Positions 1-9,125 of a stretch of DNA of 64,000 nucleotides are shown here, one piece after another. Within the stretch, counting starts at the first letter, position 1, and each line of letters begins with the position of its first letter. Source of the stretch: Hamadaea tsunoensis DSM 44101 (GTDB taxonomy: Bacteria; Actinomycetota; Actinomycetes; Mycobacteriales; Micromonosporaceae); the NCBI RefSeq assembly GCF_000428945.1, contig NZ_AUAX01000017.1:186001-250000 (forward strand). The letters run 5' to 3'. The notes under the pieces are model-generated. The model saw only the letters and a program-made list of their open reading frames with translations, had not been told where the DNA came from and ran no database searches. The position numbers and the translations under genes are program-made.

Positions 1-336
1 CTGTCCCGCCGGGCGGTCGGGCAGCGTCCGACGGTCCTGAGCGCCGGCGATCTCCTCCTCGACCCGGCCACCCACGTCCTCACCCGGGCCGGCGACGTCA
101 TCCCCGTCACGCCGCGCGAGTTCGCGCTGCTGGAGTTCCTGTTGCGGCACAAGGGAACCGTGATGTCCAAACGGGAGATCATCGACAACGTCTGGGACAT
201 GCACTTCGACGGCGACGACAACATCGTCGAGGTCTACGTGATGTACCTGCGCCGCAAGATCGATCAACCGTACGGCCGGGCCACGATCCAGACGGTTCGC
301 CGGGCGGGCTACTTCATCGATCCCGACGGCGCGTGA
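1..336 (+). CDS. OmpR/PhoB-family response regulator, C-terminal part (5' end outside window)
   Basis: The frame is open from the first base, so this is the tail of a longer gene. The visible 111 residues form a winged-helix DNA-binding domain: a TPREFALLEFLL stretch, the recognition-helix region with DNIVEVYVMYLRRKID, and the closing wing TVRRAGYF, all typical of OmpR/PhoB regulators. The receiver domain and any partner kinase lie upstream of the window. OmpR-type regulators usually bind direct repeats of about 11 bp, which matters because such repeats recur at 12.9-16.5 kb; a link to this gene is only speculation. Confidence 0.93.
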   Translation: MSRRAVGQRPTVLSAGDLLLDPATHVLTRAGDVIPVTPREFALLEFLLRHKGTVMSKREIIDNVWDMHFDGDDNIVEVYVMYLRRKIDQPYGRATIQTVRRAGYFIDPDGA

Positions 337-383
337 GGACCTGGGCGGGACGGTGCGGTCCTGCCCAGGGGAGCCGGCGAAGG

Positions 384-761
384 TCAGCAGGAGGTCCGGA
401 ACTGGCTCGTCTCAAGAACTTCATTGTCGCCGTTGTAGAGCACGGAGAAGTAGCTCTGCGTTCCGGTACCCGTGCAGTGGTACATGGCGGCCGTTCCCCA
501 CCCGTTGCTGAAGTAGTTGGAGGCCTGCAGCCACTGGTCGCCGCTCCAGTGCGTCCGGTAGAGCACCACCCGGTAGTAGGAGCTGGCGGGGCAGCCGGTG
601 CCGACGTTGGCGGCGAAGCTGATGTCGGTGCTGGTGCTCTTCCACGGGGTGCTCACGTTGTAGGTACACGAGGCGGCGGTGGCGGGCTCGGCCGAGACGG
701 CCACCGCCACCGGTACCGAGATCAGTGCCAGTGCGGCCGCCGCGATGTGACGAATTCTCAT
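384..761 (-). CDS. Small secreted cysteine-containing protein, unknown function
   Basis: 125 residues. I chose the ATG at 761 because GAAAGGA lies just upstream on the minus strand and the protein then begins with a Sec signal peptide (MRIRHIAAAALALISVPVAV, cleavage probably near ATAA-SC). The mature part of about 95 residues is rich in Tyr, Trp, Ser and Thr and has four Cys (close to the mature N-terminus, in a GCP motif, in a YHC motif and at the extreme C-terminus), consistent with two disulfides. I do not recognise a family. It is divergent from the SARP regulator at 949, with about 190 bp between the start codons. Confidence 0.72.
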   Translation of the reverse strand: MRIRHIAAAALALISVPVAVAVSAEPATAASCTYNVSTPWKSTSTDISFAANVGTGCPASSYYRVVLYRTHWSGDQWLQASNYFSNGWGTAAMYHCTGTGTQSYFSVLYNGDNEVLETSQFRTSC

Positions 762-903
762 GGCGAATCCTTTCGTTCTCCGGTTGCGGACCATGCTGCC
801 GGGGAGGGCTTTGCCGCGGCTTTGCTCGCACTTGGTCGACATGCGTCTATGGTGAAGTCGGCGGCGACCGGCCAAGCCGGACGCCGTCGCTCATGGGGTG
901 CGA

Positions 904-909
904 TAGGCT
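904..909 (+). promoter_or_regulatory. Candidate -10 (TAGGCT) of the SARP regulator gene
   Basis: TAGGCT fits the actinobacterial TANNNT -10 form and lies about 40 nt before the GTG at 949, with a CGGGGGA ribosome-binding site between them. No convincing -35 is visible. Confidence 0.35.
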
Positions 910-948
910 CGCGATTCTTCTTCTCTGCGACCTCGGGGGAGCCCCAGA

Positions 949-3861
949 GTGGAGCTGCGTGTCCTGGGCGCGGTCGAAATGGTGGTGGGCGGCGCGCTGG
1001 TGCCGCTGCGCAACACCAGCGTCCGCACGGTGCTGTCCGGGCTTCTCATGGAGCCGGACACGCTCATCACCGTCCACGACCTCATTGATCTTGTCTGGGG
1101 TGCGGCCGCTCCGGCCAGCGCAGTCAACCAGATCCAGGTCGCCGTCTCCCGGCTGCGGGGAATGTTCGGTCAGGCCGGCCTGGACGGGCCAGCCGTGCTG
1201 GAGACGCGCCCATCCGGATACCTGCTGCGCCTTTCCGGCTTCGGCGGCGCGCTCAGGTTCGATCTGGCCGAGTTCCGCAGCCATGTCGTCGCTGCGGACA
1301 AGGCCGCCGCCGCTGAGGATTGGGCGCCGGCGAACGCCCGCCTCCACCAGGCTCTGCGGTTGTGGCGAGGACCAGCCTTCCAGGATGTCGGCTCGCCGAG
1401 GGCGGGTGCGTACGCCCAACGCCTGGAACGAGAACGGCAGGGCACGCTCGAACGCCTGCGAGCCACCGAGCTGCTCCTGGGCCGCTATATGGATGCCGCG
1501 ACCGGCCTGTCCGATCTCGATGGATTCCAGCACGAACGGATGTGGTATCTCAGAATCCTGGCGTACGCGCTCGCGGGCCGGCCCCAGCAGGCACTGGCCG
1601 ACTACCTGGACGCTCGCCGGCACCTCGTCGAGAATCTCGGCCTGGAGCCCGGCCCCGAGCTGCAGAACCTGCATCAGCTGGTTCTGGCCGGCCGGCCGGC
1701 CGAAGCGTTGACGGTCGTGCGCTCGTGGCTCGCGCCGGTACCGGCCGAACCGGTGATTCCCCGGCAGCTGCCGCCTGATCTGGCCCGTCTTGTCGGGCGC
1801 CGGGCCGAACTGGCCGAGTTGGACCGGGTCCTCGTCAGCTCACCGAGGCGGCCGACGGTCGTCGGAATCTCCGGCATCGGCGGCATGGGCAAGTCGACCC
1901 TGGCCGTACGCGCGGCGCACCTGGCAGCGGAGCGGTTCCCCGACGGGTGCATGTTCGCCGATCTGCGAGCCGGCCAGGCCGGTCCACCCGATACGCGCAA
2001 CGTCCTCGGTCAGCTACTGCGAGGGCTGGGAGTCCCCGGAAAGGCCGTCCCCCAGCAAATGCAGGAGCGGCTGGGGCTCTACCGGTCAATACTGGCCGAT
2101 CGTCGCGTCCTCATCGTCCTGGACAACGCGGGGGCCGAGGAGCAGGTACACCCGCTGATCCCGCCGGCGGGCTCGGCGGTCCTCGTCACCAGCCGCCGGC
2201 CGTTGCCGGGCGTGGACGCGCTGCATCCTGTGGACCTGCGGGCGCTGGAGCCGGATGATGCGGTCGAGCTGCTCGCAACCCTGGTCGGGGTGGACCGGGT
2301 CGAGTCCGAACCGGTTGCCGCGGCCCGCCTGGCGCACCTGTGTGGCCGGCTTCCGTTGGCCATCCGCGTCGCGGGTACCCGCCTCGCGCGCCGTCGCGAC
2401 CTGACGATCGAGCGGCTCGCGGACGACCTAGCCGATGAACGCCACCGTCTCGACGAGCTGAGCGCCGGCGACCGGAGCGTGCGGGCCAGCCTGGCCATGA
2501 GCTGGGCCGATCTGCCGGTGGAAGCCGCGCGTCTGTTGGTGCGCCTGAGCATGCTGCCGCTGGCGGAGTTCCCGGCCTGGGCCGCCGAGCTACTGGGCGA
2601 CGGGAACCCGCGGGACACCCGGTGGCTCATCGACTGCCTGGTGGCGGCCAACCTGCTCACGGTGTCGCCCCGCTATCGGATCCACGATCTGGTGCGGCTC
2701 TTCGCCCGTGAGCAGCCGCACCCACCGCACGGCTGCGACGTCGCGTTGCGGCAGGTCTACGCCACGCTGCTCGCCACGGTCCAGGACGCCGACGCCGGGC
2801 TGCCGGCTCAGCGCTATCCCACGCCATCGGCCGTCGACTCCTCGCGTACGCCGCATCCCGACCCGATCGCCTGGCTGGAAGCCGAACGGGACTTCATCCT
2901 GGCCGCGGCGGCCGACGCGTACCGCCGGGGATGGCACGATGAAGCGTGGCGGCTGCTGGTGTCGATGACCAACTTCACCGGCCTGCGGGGCTGCCCGGAC
3001 CACTGGGTCGAACTCCTCCATCTCATGGGGACAGATCTGTCCAGGTGGGAGCCGCGAGCACGGGCCGCGATCCTCCTGGCTCGATCGGGGCTGCCGGAGA
3101 ACAGCGAGATCCGCGACTGCATCCAGGCGGCGCGTCAGGCAAGGCGGATCTATCGAGAGCTCGGCGACCTGGTACGCGCCGCCAGCAGCGCCCTGCAACT
3201 GGCCACCTGGCTGCGCATCGGCCGCCGGGAGCGGGCGGCCCGGGCGGCCTATCGGTGGGCGATCGCCGCCCTTTCCGGTCGCGGCTTCCCTGGACAACTG
3301 GGGTGGGCGCATCTCGGCCTCGGCAACCTGGAGCTCCAGGCTGGTGCTCCGGACGCGGCACTGGCCGAATACGAGCATTCGCTGGCCCTGATGCGTACGG
3401 CGGGTGATCGCATGGGCGAGGCCAACGCCCTCGGCTGCCTCGGCCACGTCCTGCGTCATCTCGGGCGGTACGCGACGGCAGAGCACCACCTGCGGCAGTC
3501 CCTCGACGCGCACCTCGCGATCGGCGACCAGACCGGCCAGGGCATGGTGCAATGCGTACTCTCGGAGGTCTGCCTGGACCGGGACGACCCGGACGCGGCA
3601 CTCGCCTGGAACGACGCGGCGTTGCGGATCTTCGACGCTATCAGCAGCCGGCCTGGCTGGGGCCGGACCCTGACGGTCCGCAGCGCGGTGATGCAGCGGC
3701 AGTGCCGGACCGGCGAGGCGATCGAGGCGATGGAACGGGCCAACCAGCAGTGGGAGTGCCTCGGGGCAGAGGCGAACCTGGCCGACGGCCGGCGCCGTCT
3801 CGATGAGCTGCGCGCGGTGCGCGACGTCGATCAGGCTGCGCGGCTTCCCCGCCAGCGGTAG
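949..3861 (+). CDS. AfsR/SARP-family transcriptional regulator with NB-ARC ATPase and TPR domains
   Basis: 970 residues from a GTG preceded by CGGGGGA. Domains in order: a winged-helix SARP DNA-binding domain (about 1-95), a bacterial transcriptional activation domain (about 100-245, with the FDLAEF and RHLVENLGLEPGPEL landmarks), an NB-ARC/STAND ATPase with P-loop GIGGMGKST near 305, Walker B region RVLIVLDNA near 385 and an LPLAIRVAG motif near 467, then C-terminal TPR repeats (about 700-930). This is the AfsR layout: nucleotide- and ligand-gated activation of target promoters, often of secondary-metabolite genes. No biosynthetic cluster is next to it here. Its last 31 bases overlap the convergent response regulator at 3831. 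Confidence 0.92.
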   Translation: MELRVLGAVEMVVGGALVPLRNTSVRTVLSGLLMEPDTLITVHDLIDLVWGAAAPASAVNQIQVAVSRLRGMFGQAGLDGPAVLETRPSGYLLRLSGFGGALRFDLAEFRSHVVAADKAAAAEDWAPANARLHQALRLWRGPAFQDVGSPRAGAYAQRLERERQGTLERLRATELLLGRYMDAATGLSDLDGFQHERMWYLRILAYALAGRPQQALADYLDARRHLVENLGLEPGPELQNLHQLVLAGRPAEALTVVRSWLAPVPAEPVIPRQLPPDLARLVGRRAELAELDRVLVSSPRRPTVVGISGIGGMGKSTLAVRAAHLAAERFPDGCMFADLRAGQAGPPDTRNVLGQLLRGLGVPGKAVPQQMQERLGLYRSILADRRVLIVLDNAGAEEQVHPLIPPAGSAVLVTSRRPLPGVDALHPVDLRALEPDDAVELLATLVGVDRVESEPVAAARLAHLCGRLPLAIRVAGTRLARRRDLTIERLADDLADERHRLDELSAGDRSVRASLAMSWADLPVEAARLLVRLSMLPLAEFPAWAAELLGDGNPRDTRWLIDCLVAANLLTVSPRYRIHDLVRLFAREQPHPPHGCDVALRQVYATLLATVQDADAGLPAQRYPTPSAVDSSRTPHPDPIAWLEAERDFILAAAADAYRRGWHDEAWRLLVSMTNFTGLRGCPDHWVELLHLMGTDLSRWEPRARAAILLARSGLPENSEIRDCIQAARQARRIYRELGDLVRAASSALQLATWLRIGRRERAARAAYRWAIAALSGRGFPGQLGWAHLGLGNLELQAGAPDAALAEYEHSLALMRTAGDRMGEANALGCLGHVLRHLGRYATAEHHLRQSLDAHLAIGDQTGQGMVQCVLSEVCLDRDDPDAALAWNDAALRIFDAISSRPGWGRTLTVRSAVMQRQCRTGEAIEAMERANQQWECLGAEANLADGRRRLDELRAVRDVDQAARLPRQR

Positions 3862-4508
3862 AGATGCTCGGGGCGGCCCGTCGAGCCGTACCGCAGGCTG
3901 AGGTCGATCTTGCCGCCGTGGGCGAGGTCGGCGAGGTACCGCTGGGCGGTCGCCCGGGACACCCCGGTCGCGTCGGCGATCTCGATGGCCGTCATGGGGA
4001 CCGGCGAGGAGCGTACGACGTCGAGGATCCGCTGCGCCGTCACGCTGGAGCGGCCCTTGGGCAGCCCGGCCGCGGGCGTGTCCGCGTCGTGCAGCACCGC
4101 GACCGCCCGGTCGATGTCCTCCTGCGCCAGGTCGCGGTCGCCGGACAGGTGCGCCTTGAATCTCGCGTACGCCGAGAGCCGCTCGCCGAGCTGGGCGGCG
4201 GTGAACGGCTTGACCAGGTAGTTGAGGGCGCCCGCCCCGAGCGCGGTACGCACGGTCGCGGCGTCGTTGGCGGCGGTGAGCATGATGACGTCGGCGGGCA
4301 GGTCGGGCAGGGCCGTGGTGCCGGGCCGGTCGGGCAGGTACTGGTCGAGCAGGACGAGGTCGGGCTTGAGCCGGTCGCAGGCGCTGGCCGCGTCGGCGGC
4401 GCGGTGGGCGACGCCGACGGTCTGGAAGCCGGGGATCCGGTCGACGAAGGCGGCGTGCAGCGCCGCGACGCGGAAGTCGTCGTCGACGACGAGGACGCGG
4501 ATGCTCAT
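3831..4508 (-). CDS. CitB/DcuR-type response regulator
   Basis: 225 residues. An N-terminal receiver domain starts with VLVVDDDFRVA and has the phosphoacceptor Asp in LVLLDQYLPD (about residue 55), followed by the conserved Thr and Lys (MLTAAND, LVKPF). The C-terminal half is a helix-turn-helix (TAIEIADATGVSRATAQRYL) of the kind found in citrate/dicarboxylate response regulators, rather than a LuxR or OmpR domain. The start ATG overlaps the stop of the upstream kinase gene by 4 bases, so the two are translationally coupled. The 3' end overlaps the SARP gene in convergent orientation. Confidence 0.92.
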   Translation of the reverse strand: MSIRVLVVDDDFRVAALHAAFVDRIPGFQTVGVAHRAADAASACDRLKPDLVLLDQYLPDRPGTTALPDLPADVIMLTAANDAATVRTALGAGALNYLVKPFTAAQLGERLSAYARFKAHLSGDRDLAQEDIDRAVAVLHDADTPAAGLPKGRSSVTAQRILDVVRSSPVPMTAIEIADATGVSRATAQRYLADLAHGGKIDLSLRYGSTGRPEHLYRWRGSRAA

Positions 4509-6094
4509 CGGCTCTCCTCCCAGGCCAGCGCGGTGGCCGAGGCGAGCACGCCGGGCAGTTCGGCGGCGAACAGCGCGCCGCGACCGGGTTCCGGCGGGCC
4601 GAGACGCACGTCGCCGCCGTGATGCCGAGCGGTACGCCGGGCCAGGGCCAGTCCGAGACCGCGGCCGGGTTCGTCCTTCGTGGACGCTCCGGGGGCGAAC
4701 GGATCGTCGAGGGTGACCCCGTCGCCGCTGTCGGTGACGTACAGGTGCAGGTCGGTCTCGTCGGCGAGCAGGCCGACCTGGACCCAGCCGGGTTGCAGCC
4801 CGCCGGCGGCGGCCGCCCGGACGGCGTTGTCGACGAGATTGCCGAGCACGGTGACGACGTCGAGCGGCGCGGTGAGCTGCCCGGGCATCCAGGTGTCCTC
4901 GCCGACGCGCAGGGTGACGCCCGCTTCGGAGGCGACCGCTGCCTTCGCGGCGAGCAGGCCGTCGATGTACGGGTCGCCGACCTCGCCGGGCGGCGCGCCC
5001 AGGACCGTCGTGGCGGTCAGTTCCCGCAGGTACGCCTGCGCCCGGTCGACCGCGCCCAGGTGCAGCAGCCCGTCGAGGGTGTGCAGCCGGTTGGTGTGCT
5101 CGTGGGCCTGGGCGCGCAGGGCGTCGGTGAGCGCCCGGGTGGCCTCCAGCTCGCGCGCCAGCTCGTCGAGGTTGGTGTGGTCCCGCAGGGTCAGCACGGT
5201 GCCGAGGTCCTGCCCGCCCCGCTCGACCGTACGCCGGGTCACCATGATCACCCGGTCGCCGAGCAGCCGCAGTTCGCCGGTGACGGGGGAGCGGTCACCG
5301 AGGAGGTCGACGACTTCCGGCGTGGCCGGTGATCCGATCGTCGGCGGATCGTGGAGCAGCGCGGCCGCCTGCTCCGTGCACACCGAGACGCGGCCCGCCG
5401 AGTCGACCGCGAGCACCCCGTCGCGTACGCCCTCCAGGACGGCGACCTGTTCGCGGACGAGGTCGGCCAGGTCGGTCGGTTCGAGGCCCAGGGTGCGCCG
5501 CTTGAGCCGGATCGACAGCAGCGCCGCCCCGCCGATCCCGACCGCCAGCGCCACCGCCGTGAACACCGCGGCGAACGGCAGCAGCTCGTCGAGCCGGTCG
5601 GTGATCCGGTCGGCGTGGATGCCGACGCTGACCTCCCCGACGATCGTCCCGTCCCCGGCGGTCAGCGGCACCTTGCCCCGGGCGGACAGGCCCAGCGTGC
5701 CGCGTTCGATGTTGACGATCTCGCGGCCGGACAGCGGCCCGGACGGGTCGGTGCTGACCCGCTTGCCGATCTGCGTCAGATCCGTGTGCGAGAACCGGAT
5801 CCCGTCGCGGTCGGCGATCACCACGAACAGCGCGTTGGTCGACCGGCGTACGCGTTCGGCGTAGCGCTGGACCTCGCCGTCCACGGTCGGCGCTCCGGTG
5901 CGTACCTGCTCGGCCAGGCCCGGCTCCTGGGCGACGGAGCGGGCGACGGCCAGCGCCCGCTGCTCGTACTGCTGCTCCAGTTCGTGGCGCAGCAGCAGGG
6001 CCGCCAGCGTGAAGCCGGCCGCCGCGACGACGGCCACGACGACGATCTGCAGCAGCATCGTCTGCGTGACCAGGCGGAGGGGGCGTCGGCGCAC
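4505..6094 (-). CDS. CitA/DcuS-type sensor histidine kinase
   Basis: 529 residues from GTG. An N-terminal membrane segment (about 10-30), an extracellular sensor domain of roughly 130 residues, a second membrane segment (about 170-195, AAVFTAVALAVGIGGAALL), a cytoplasmic PAS domain, a dimerisation region with the phosphoacceptor His in QAHEHTNRLH (about 330), and an ATPase domain with DNAVRAA and DSGDGV boxes and GRGLGLALARR. Family members sense extracellular carboxylates and phosphorylate CitB-like regulators; the coupled gene at 3831 is the obvious partner. The ligand here is unknown. The gene is divergent from an importer operon at 6216, which is a plausible target. Confidence 0.92.
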   Translation of the reverse strand: MRRRPLRLVTQTMLLQIVVVAVVAAAGFTLAALLLRHELEQQYEQRALAVARSVAQEPGLAEQVRTGAPTVDGEVQRYAERVRRSTNALFVVIADRDGIRFSHTDLTQIGKRVSTDPSGPLSGREIVNIERGTLGLSARGKVPLTAGDGTIVGEVSVGIHADRITDRLDELLPFAAVFTAVALAVGIGGAALLSIRLKRRTLGLEPTDLADLVREQVAVLEGVRDGVLAVDSAGRVSVCTEQAAALLHDPPTIGSPATPEVVDLLGDRSPVTGELRLLGDRVIMVTRRTVERGGQDLGTVLTLRDHTNLDELARELEATRALTDALRAQAHEHTNRLHTLDGLLHLGAVDRAQAYLRELTATTVLGAPPGEVGDPYIDGLLAAKAAVASEAGVTLRVGEDTWMPGQLTAPLDVVTVLGNLVDNAVRAAAAGGLQPGWVQVGLLADETDLHLYVTDSGDGVTLDDPFAPGASTKDEPGRGLGLALARRTARHHGGDVRLGPPEPGRGALFAAELPGVLASATALAWEESR

Positions 6095-6131
6095 GCACTC
6101 AAGGTACCTGCGGAAACGCCATGAGCAGAAT

Positions 6132-6175
6132 GCGCAAAAAGCGATCTACGTAACTTGGCCGCGCAATGGACGCAA
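6132..6175. promoter_or_regulatory. GCGCAA direct repeats in the divergent kinase/importer promoter region
   Basis: GCGCAA occurs at 6132-6137 and 6161-6166, with a near copy ACGCAA at 6170-6175, between the divergent starts at 6094 and 6216. They are candidate regulator sites for the CitB-like protein. This is inference from position only. Confidence 0.25.
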
Positions 6176-6201
6176 CCGCGCGGAAATATCCCGGACCCGC
6201 C

Positions 6202-6207
6202 TACGGT
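6202..6207 (+). promoter_or_regulatory. Candidate -10 (TACGGT) for a leaderless importer transcript
   Basis: TACGGT is followed by 8 nt and then the ATG at 6216, and no ribosome-binding site can be seen. This spacing is what a leaderless actinobacterial mRNA would have. Confidence 0.4.
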
Positions 6208-6215
6208 CTCGCGCT

Positions 6216-7025
6216 ATGACCCAGAGCACACCCGCCATCCGGCTGGATCGGGCGACGAAAGTCTTCCCGTCCGCCGACGGTGGTTCCTTCACCGCGATGC
6301 GGGAGGTCACGCTGGACGTGGCGCCCGGCGAGTTCGTGACGGTCGTCGGCCCGACCGGCTGCGGCAAGTCCACGACCCTCTCGCTGATCTCCGGCCTCGA
6401 ACCCGCCAGCGGCGGCCACGTCTCCGTCGCCGGTACGCCCGTCACGTCGATCCCGGCCACGGTCGGCTACATGTTCCAGCAGGACGCGACGCTGCCGTGG
6501 CGTACGGTCGTCGACAACGTGGCGCTCGGCCTGCGCTTCCGCGGTGTCGGCAAGGCCGAGGCCCGGTCCCGCGCGAACGACTGGGTGCAGCGCGTCGGCC
6601 TCGGCGGGTTCGAGAAGTACTACCCCCATCAGCTGTCGGGCGGCATGCGCAAGCGCGTCGCGATGGCCCAGACCCTCATCACCGAGCCCGACATCCTGCT
6701 CATGGACGAGCCGTTCGGGGCGCTCGACGTCCAGACCCGCGAGCTCATGCAGGGCGAACTCCTGCGCCTGTGGGCCGGCAGCCGCGCCGCGGTCGTCTTC
6801 GTCACCCACGACCTGACCGAGGCGATCGCGCTCGCCGACCGCGTGGTCGTCATGACCGCCGCCCCCGCCACCGTCAAGACGATCGTCCCGGTGACCCTGC
6901 CCCGGCCGCGCGACGTCGACGAGATCCGCCTCGACCCGGCCTTCCTCGCCCTCTACCGGCAGGTCTGGGACTCGCTGCGCGAAGAGGTCGAGATCGCGCG
7001 TACGAAGGGAGCCTCCCGTGGCTGA
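6216..7025 (+). CDS. ABC transporter ATP-binding protein, nitrate/sulfonate/taurine-type importer
   Basis: 269 residues. I rejected longer starts because they run into the divergent promoter region; the ATG at 6216 sits 8 nt after a TACGGT -10 box. Walker A is GPTGCGKST, the Q-loop is in MFQQDATLPWRTV, the signature is LSGGMRKR and Walker B is ILLMDEPFGALD, followed by the H-loop in FVTHDLTEA. The MFQQD..LPW stretch is typical of SsuB/TauB/NrtD-like ATPases that power uptake of sulfonates, nitrate, pyrimidine precursors or aromatic acids. It overlaps the permease gene by 8 bases. The citrate-type two-component system lies divergently upstream. Confidence 0.92.
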   Translation: MTQSTPAIRLDRATKVFPSADGGSFTAMREVTLDVAPGEFVTVVGPTGCGKSTTLSLISGLEPASGGHVSVAGTPVTSIPATVGYMFQQDATLPWRTVVDNVALGLRFRGVGKAEARSRANDWVQRVGLGGFEKYYPHQLSGGMRKRVAMAQTLITEPDILLMDEPFGALDVQTRELMQGELLRLWAGSRAAVVFVTHDLTEAIALADRVVVMTAAPATVKTIVPVTLPRPRDVDEIRLDPAFLALYRQVWDSLREEVEIARTKGASRG

Positions 7026-7851
7026 GACCATGGCCGCCGAAGGAACCGTCCGCCCCACCGCCCTCGCCGTCGCCGCGCCGACGGGGCGCCGCCGCTGGCC
7101 CGTGTACGCCGGCCGGGCCGCCCTCGTCGCGCTCTGGCTCGGTTCGTGGGAACTGGCCGGCACCTACTGGATCGACCCGTTCTTCTACTCCAAGCCCAGC
7201 CAGATCGCGGTCAAGCTGGCCGACTGGTTCACCGAGGGCACCTCCTACGGCAGCATCTGGCTGCAGATCTCGTACACGCTGCAGGAGGCCGTCTACGGGT
7301 TCGCGCTCGGCGCGGTGGTCGGCGTGCTGCTCGGCGTGCTGCTGGGCCGGTCGCGGTTCCTGTCGGAGGTGCTGGCCCCGTTCATCAAGGCCGCCAACGC
7401 GATCCCGCGCATCGTGCTCGCGTCGCTGTTCGTCATCTGGTTCGGCTTCGGCATGAGCTCGAAGGTCGCGACCGCGTTCGTGCTGGTGTTCTTCGGCGTC
7501 TTCTTCAACGCCTTCCAGGGCGCCCGCGAAGTCCCCAAGGTGATCGACGCCAACGCCCGCATCCTCGGCGCCTCGCGGCTGCAGATGATGCTCACCGTCG
7601 TGCTGCCCAGCGCGACCTCCTGGATCCTCGCCAGCCTGCACACCGCGTTCGGGTTCGCGCTCATCGGCGCGATCGTCGGCGAGTACACCGGCGCGGACAA
7701 GGGACTCGGCATGCTCATCGCCCACTCGCAGGGCACCTTCGACTCGGCCGGCATCTACGCCGCGATGATCATCATGACCGTGCTCGCCCTGCTCGCCGAG
7801 GCGGTTCTCACCGTCGTCGAGCGCCGGCTGACCCGCTGGCAACCTCGCTGA
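7018..7851 (+). CDS. ABC transporter permease, SsuC/TauC-like
   Basis: 277 residues from a GTG that overlaps the ATPase gene by 8 bases. About six membrane segments follow a polar N-terminus. The cytoplasmic EAA-like loop, which docks the ATPase, is in PKVIDANARILGASRLQMMLTV. The family fold and gene order match nitrate/sulfonate/taurine importers. It is followed after about 50 bp by the receptor lipoprotein gene, completing a three-gene importer. Confidence 0.92.
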   Translation: MAETMAAEGTVRPTALAVAAPTGRRRWPVYAGRAALVALWLGSWELAGTYWIDPFFYSKPSQIAVKLADWFTEGTSYGSIWLQISYTLQEAVYGFALGAVVGVLLGVLLGRSRFLSEVLAPFIKAANAIPRIVLASLFVIWFGFGMSSKVATAFVLVFFGVFFNAFQGAREVPKVIDANARILGASRLQMMLTVVLPSATSWILASLHTAFGFALIGAIVGEYTGADKGLGMLIAHSQGTFDSAGIYAAMIIMTVLALLAEAVLTVVERRLTRWQPR

Positions 7852-7903
7852 CCCTCGCATCCCTGAAATCCACCATGAAGTATCCACAATGGAGTGTGTA
7901 ACG

Positions 7904-8938
7904 ATGCGCAAGACCCTTGCCCTGCTGGCGGTACCGGTACTGGCGGTCGGCCTCGCGGCCTGCCGCGGCCAGAGCCCCTCGGCCTCGGCCGGCGGCGACA
8001 CCGACAAGATCTCCATCATGGTCGGCGGCCTCGACAAGGTCATCTACCTGCCGGCCAAGCTCACCGAGCAGCTCGGCTACTTCAAGGACGCGGGCCTGCA
8101 GGTCGACCTCAAGAGCGAACCGTCGGGCGCCGACGCTGAAACGATCATGCTGGCCGGTCAGGTCGACGGGGTCGTCGGCTTCTACGACCACACCGTCGAC
8201 CTGCAGGCCAAGGGCAAGTGCGTCGAGAGCGTCGTGCAGTTCGCCAGCGTCCCTGGCGAGGCGATCGTCGTCGCCACCACCAAGGCGGCCACGCTGACCG
8301 GCGCCAAGGACTTCGCCGGCAAGAAGCTCGGCGTCACCAGCCCCGGCTCGTCGACCGACATGCTCACCCAGGCTCTGGCCGTGCGCAACGGCGTACAGAA
8401 GTCGCAGTACACGACGGTCAAGGCCGGCGCGGGCGCCACCTTCATCGCCGCGATCGACAACGGCGGCATCGACGCGGGCATAACCACCGACCCGACCATC
8501 GCCAAGCTCACCAGCACCGGCAAGGCCAAGGTGCTCATCGACCTGCGCACGGTCGAGGGCACCCAGGCGGCGCTCGGCGGCCTCTACCCGGCCGCGTCGG
8601 TCTACATGCCCTGCGAGTACGTCTCGACGCACAAGGCCGCCATCCAGAAGATGGTCACCGCGTTCGTCAAGACGCTGAAGTTCATCAACACCCACAGCGC
8701 CGCCGAGATCGCCGCCAAGATGCCGGCCGACTACGCCGGATCCGACCCCAAGCTGTACGAGCAGTCGATCAACGACTCGAAGGGCATGTTCACCGCCGAC
8801 GGCGTGATGCCCGACGGCGGCCCGCAGACGGTCTTCGACGTCCTCAAGCCGTCCAACGAAGCGGTCAAGGCCAAGGCCGACCAGATCGACCTGGGCAAGA
8901 CGTTCACCACGGAGTTCGCCAAGGCCGCCGGCGCCTGA
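7904..8938 (+). CDS. Lipoprotein solute receptor of the ABC importer (NMT1/THI5-like)
   Basis: 344 residues from the ATG at 7904, with GGAG upstream. The signal peptide ends in a lipobox (VGLAAC, Cys20), so the protein is anchored on the outer face of the membrane. The body is a periplasmic-binding-protein fold of the NMT1/SsuA class: KVIYLPAKLTEQLGYFKDAGL near the N-terminus, LKSEPSGADAE, and FAGKKLGVTSPGSSTDML. These receptors bind small organics such as sulfonates, pyrimidines or aromatic acids; the sequence does not name the ligand. A strong hairpin terminator starts 9 nt after the stop. Confidence 0.9.
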   Translation: MRKTLALLAVPVLAVGLAACRGQSPSASAGGDTDKISIMVGGLDKVIYLPAKLTEQLGYFKDAGLQVDLKSEPSGADAETIMLAGQVDGVVGFYDHTVDLQAKGKCVESVVQFASVPGEAIVVATTKAATLTGAKDFAGKKLGVTSPGSSTDMLTQALAVRNGVQKSQYTTVKAGAGATFIAAIDNGGIDAGITTDPTIAKLTSTGKAKVLIDLRTVEGTQAALGGLYPAASVYMPCEYVSTHKAAIQKMVTAFVKTLKFINTHSAAEIAAKMPADYAGSDPKLYEQSINDSKGMFTADGVMPDGGPQTVFDVLKPSNEAVKAKADQIDLGKTFTTEFAKAAGA

Positions 8939-8946
8939 CCGACCGT

Positions 8947-8977
8947 GCCGCGGGGCGTCGTCACGGCGCCCCGCGGC
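8947..8977 (+). terminator. Hairpin terminator after the importer operon
   Basis: Perfect 11-bp stem, GCCGCGGGGCG at 8947-8957 and its complement at 8967-8977, with a 9-nt loop, 9 nt after the receptor stop codon. There is no U-tract, as is usual in high-GC actinobacteria. Confidence 0.7.
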
Positions 8978-9125
8978 CGGCCCGGCGAAGGGACGTCAGG
9001 GAGCCCTGTAGTACCACGGTGCCAGGCGGACCAGCCGAAATCCTCCCGCGGTACCGCTGTTGACAAGATCAATACTCGTAGCGTGGAAGTCGTTCGACAC
9101 GACAGCCTGCCAGCGAGGGACCACC

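Noticed and set aside
9060-9084. TTGACA with TAGCGT as promoter of the exporter at 9126
   Set aside because: The spacing of 13 bp is too short for a normal promoter, so I did not list it as a feature; each hexamer could still act with other partners.
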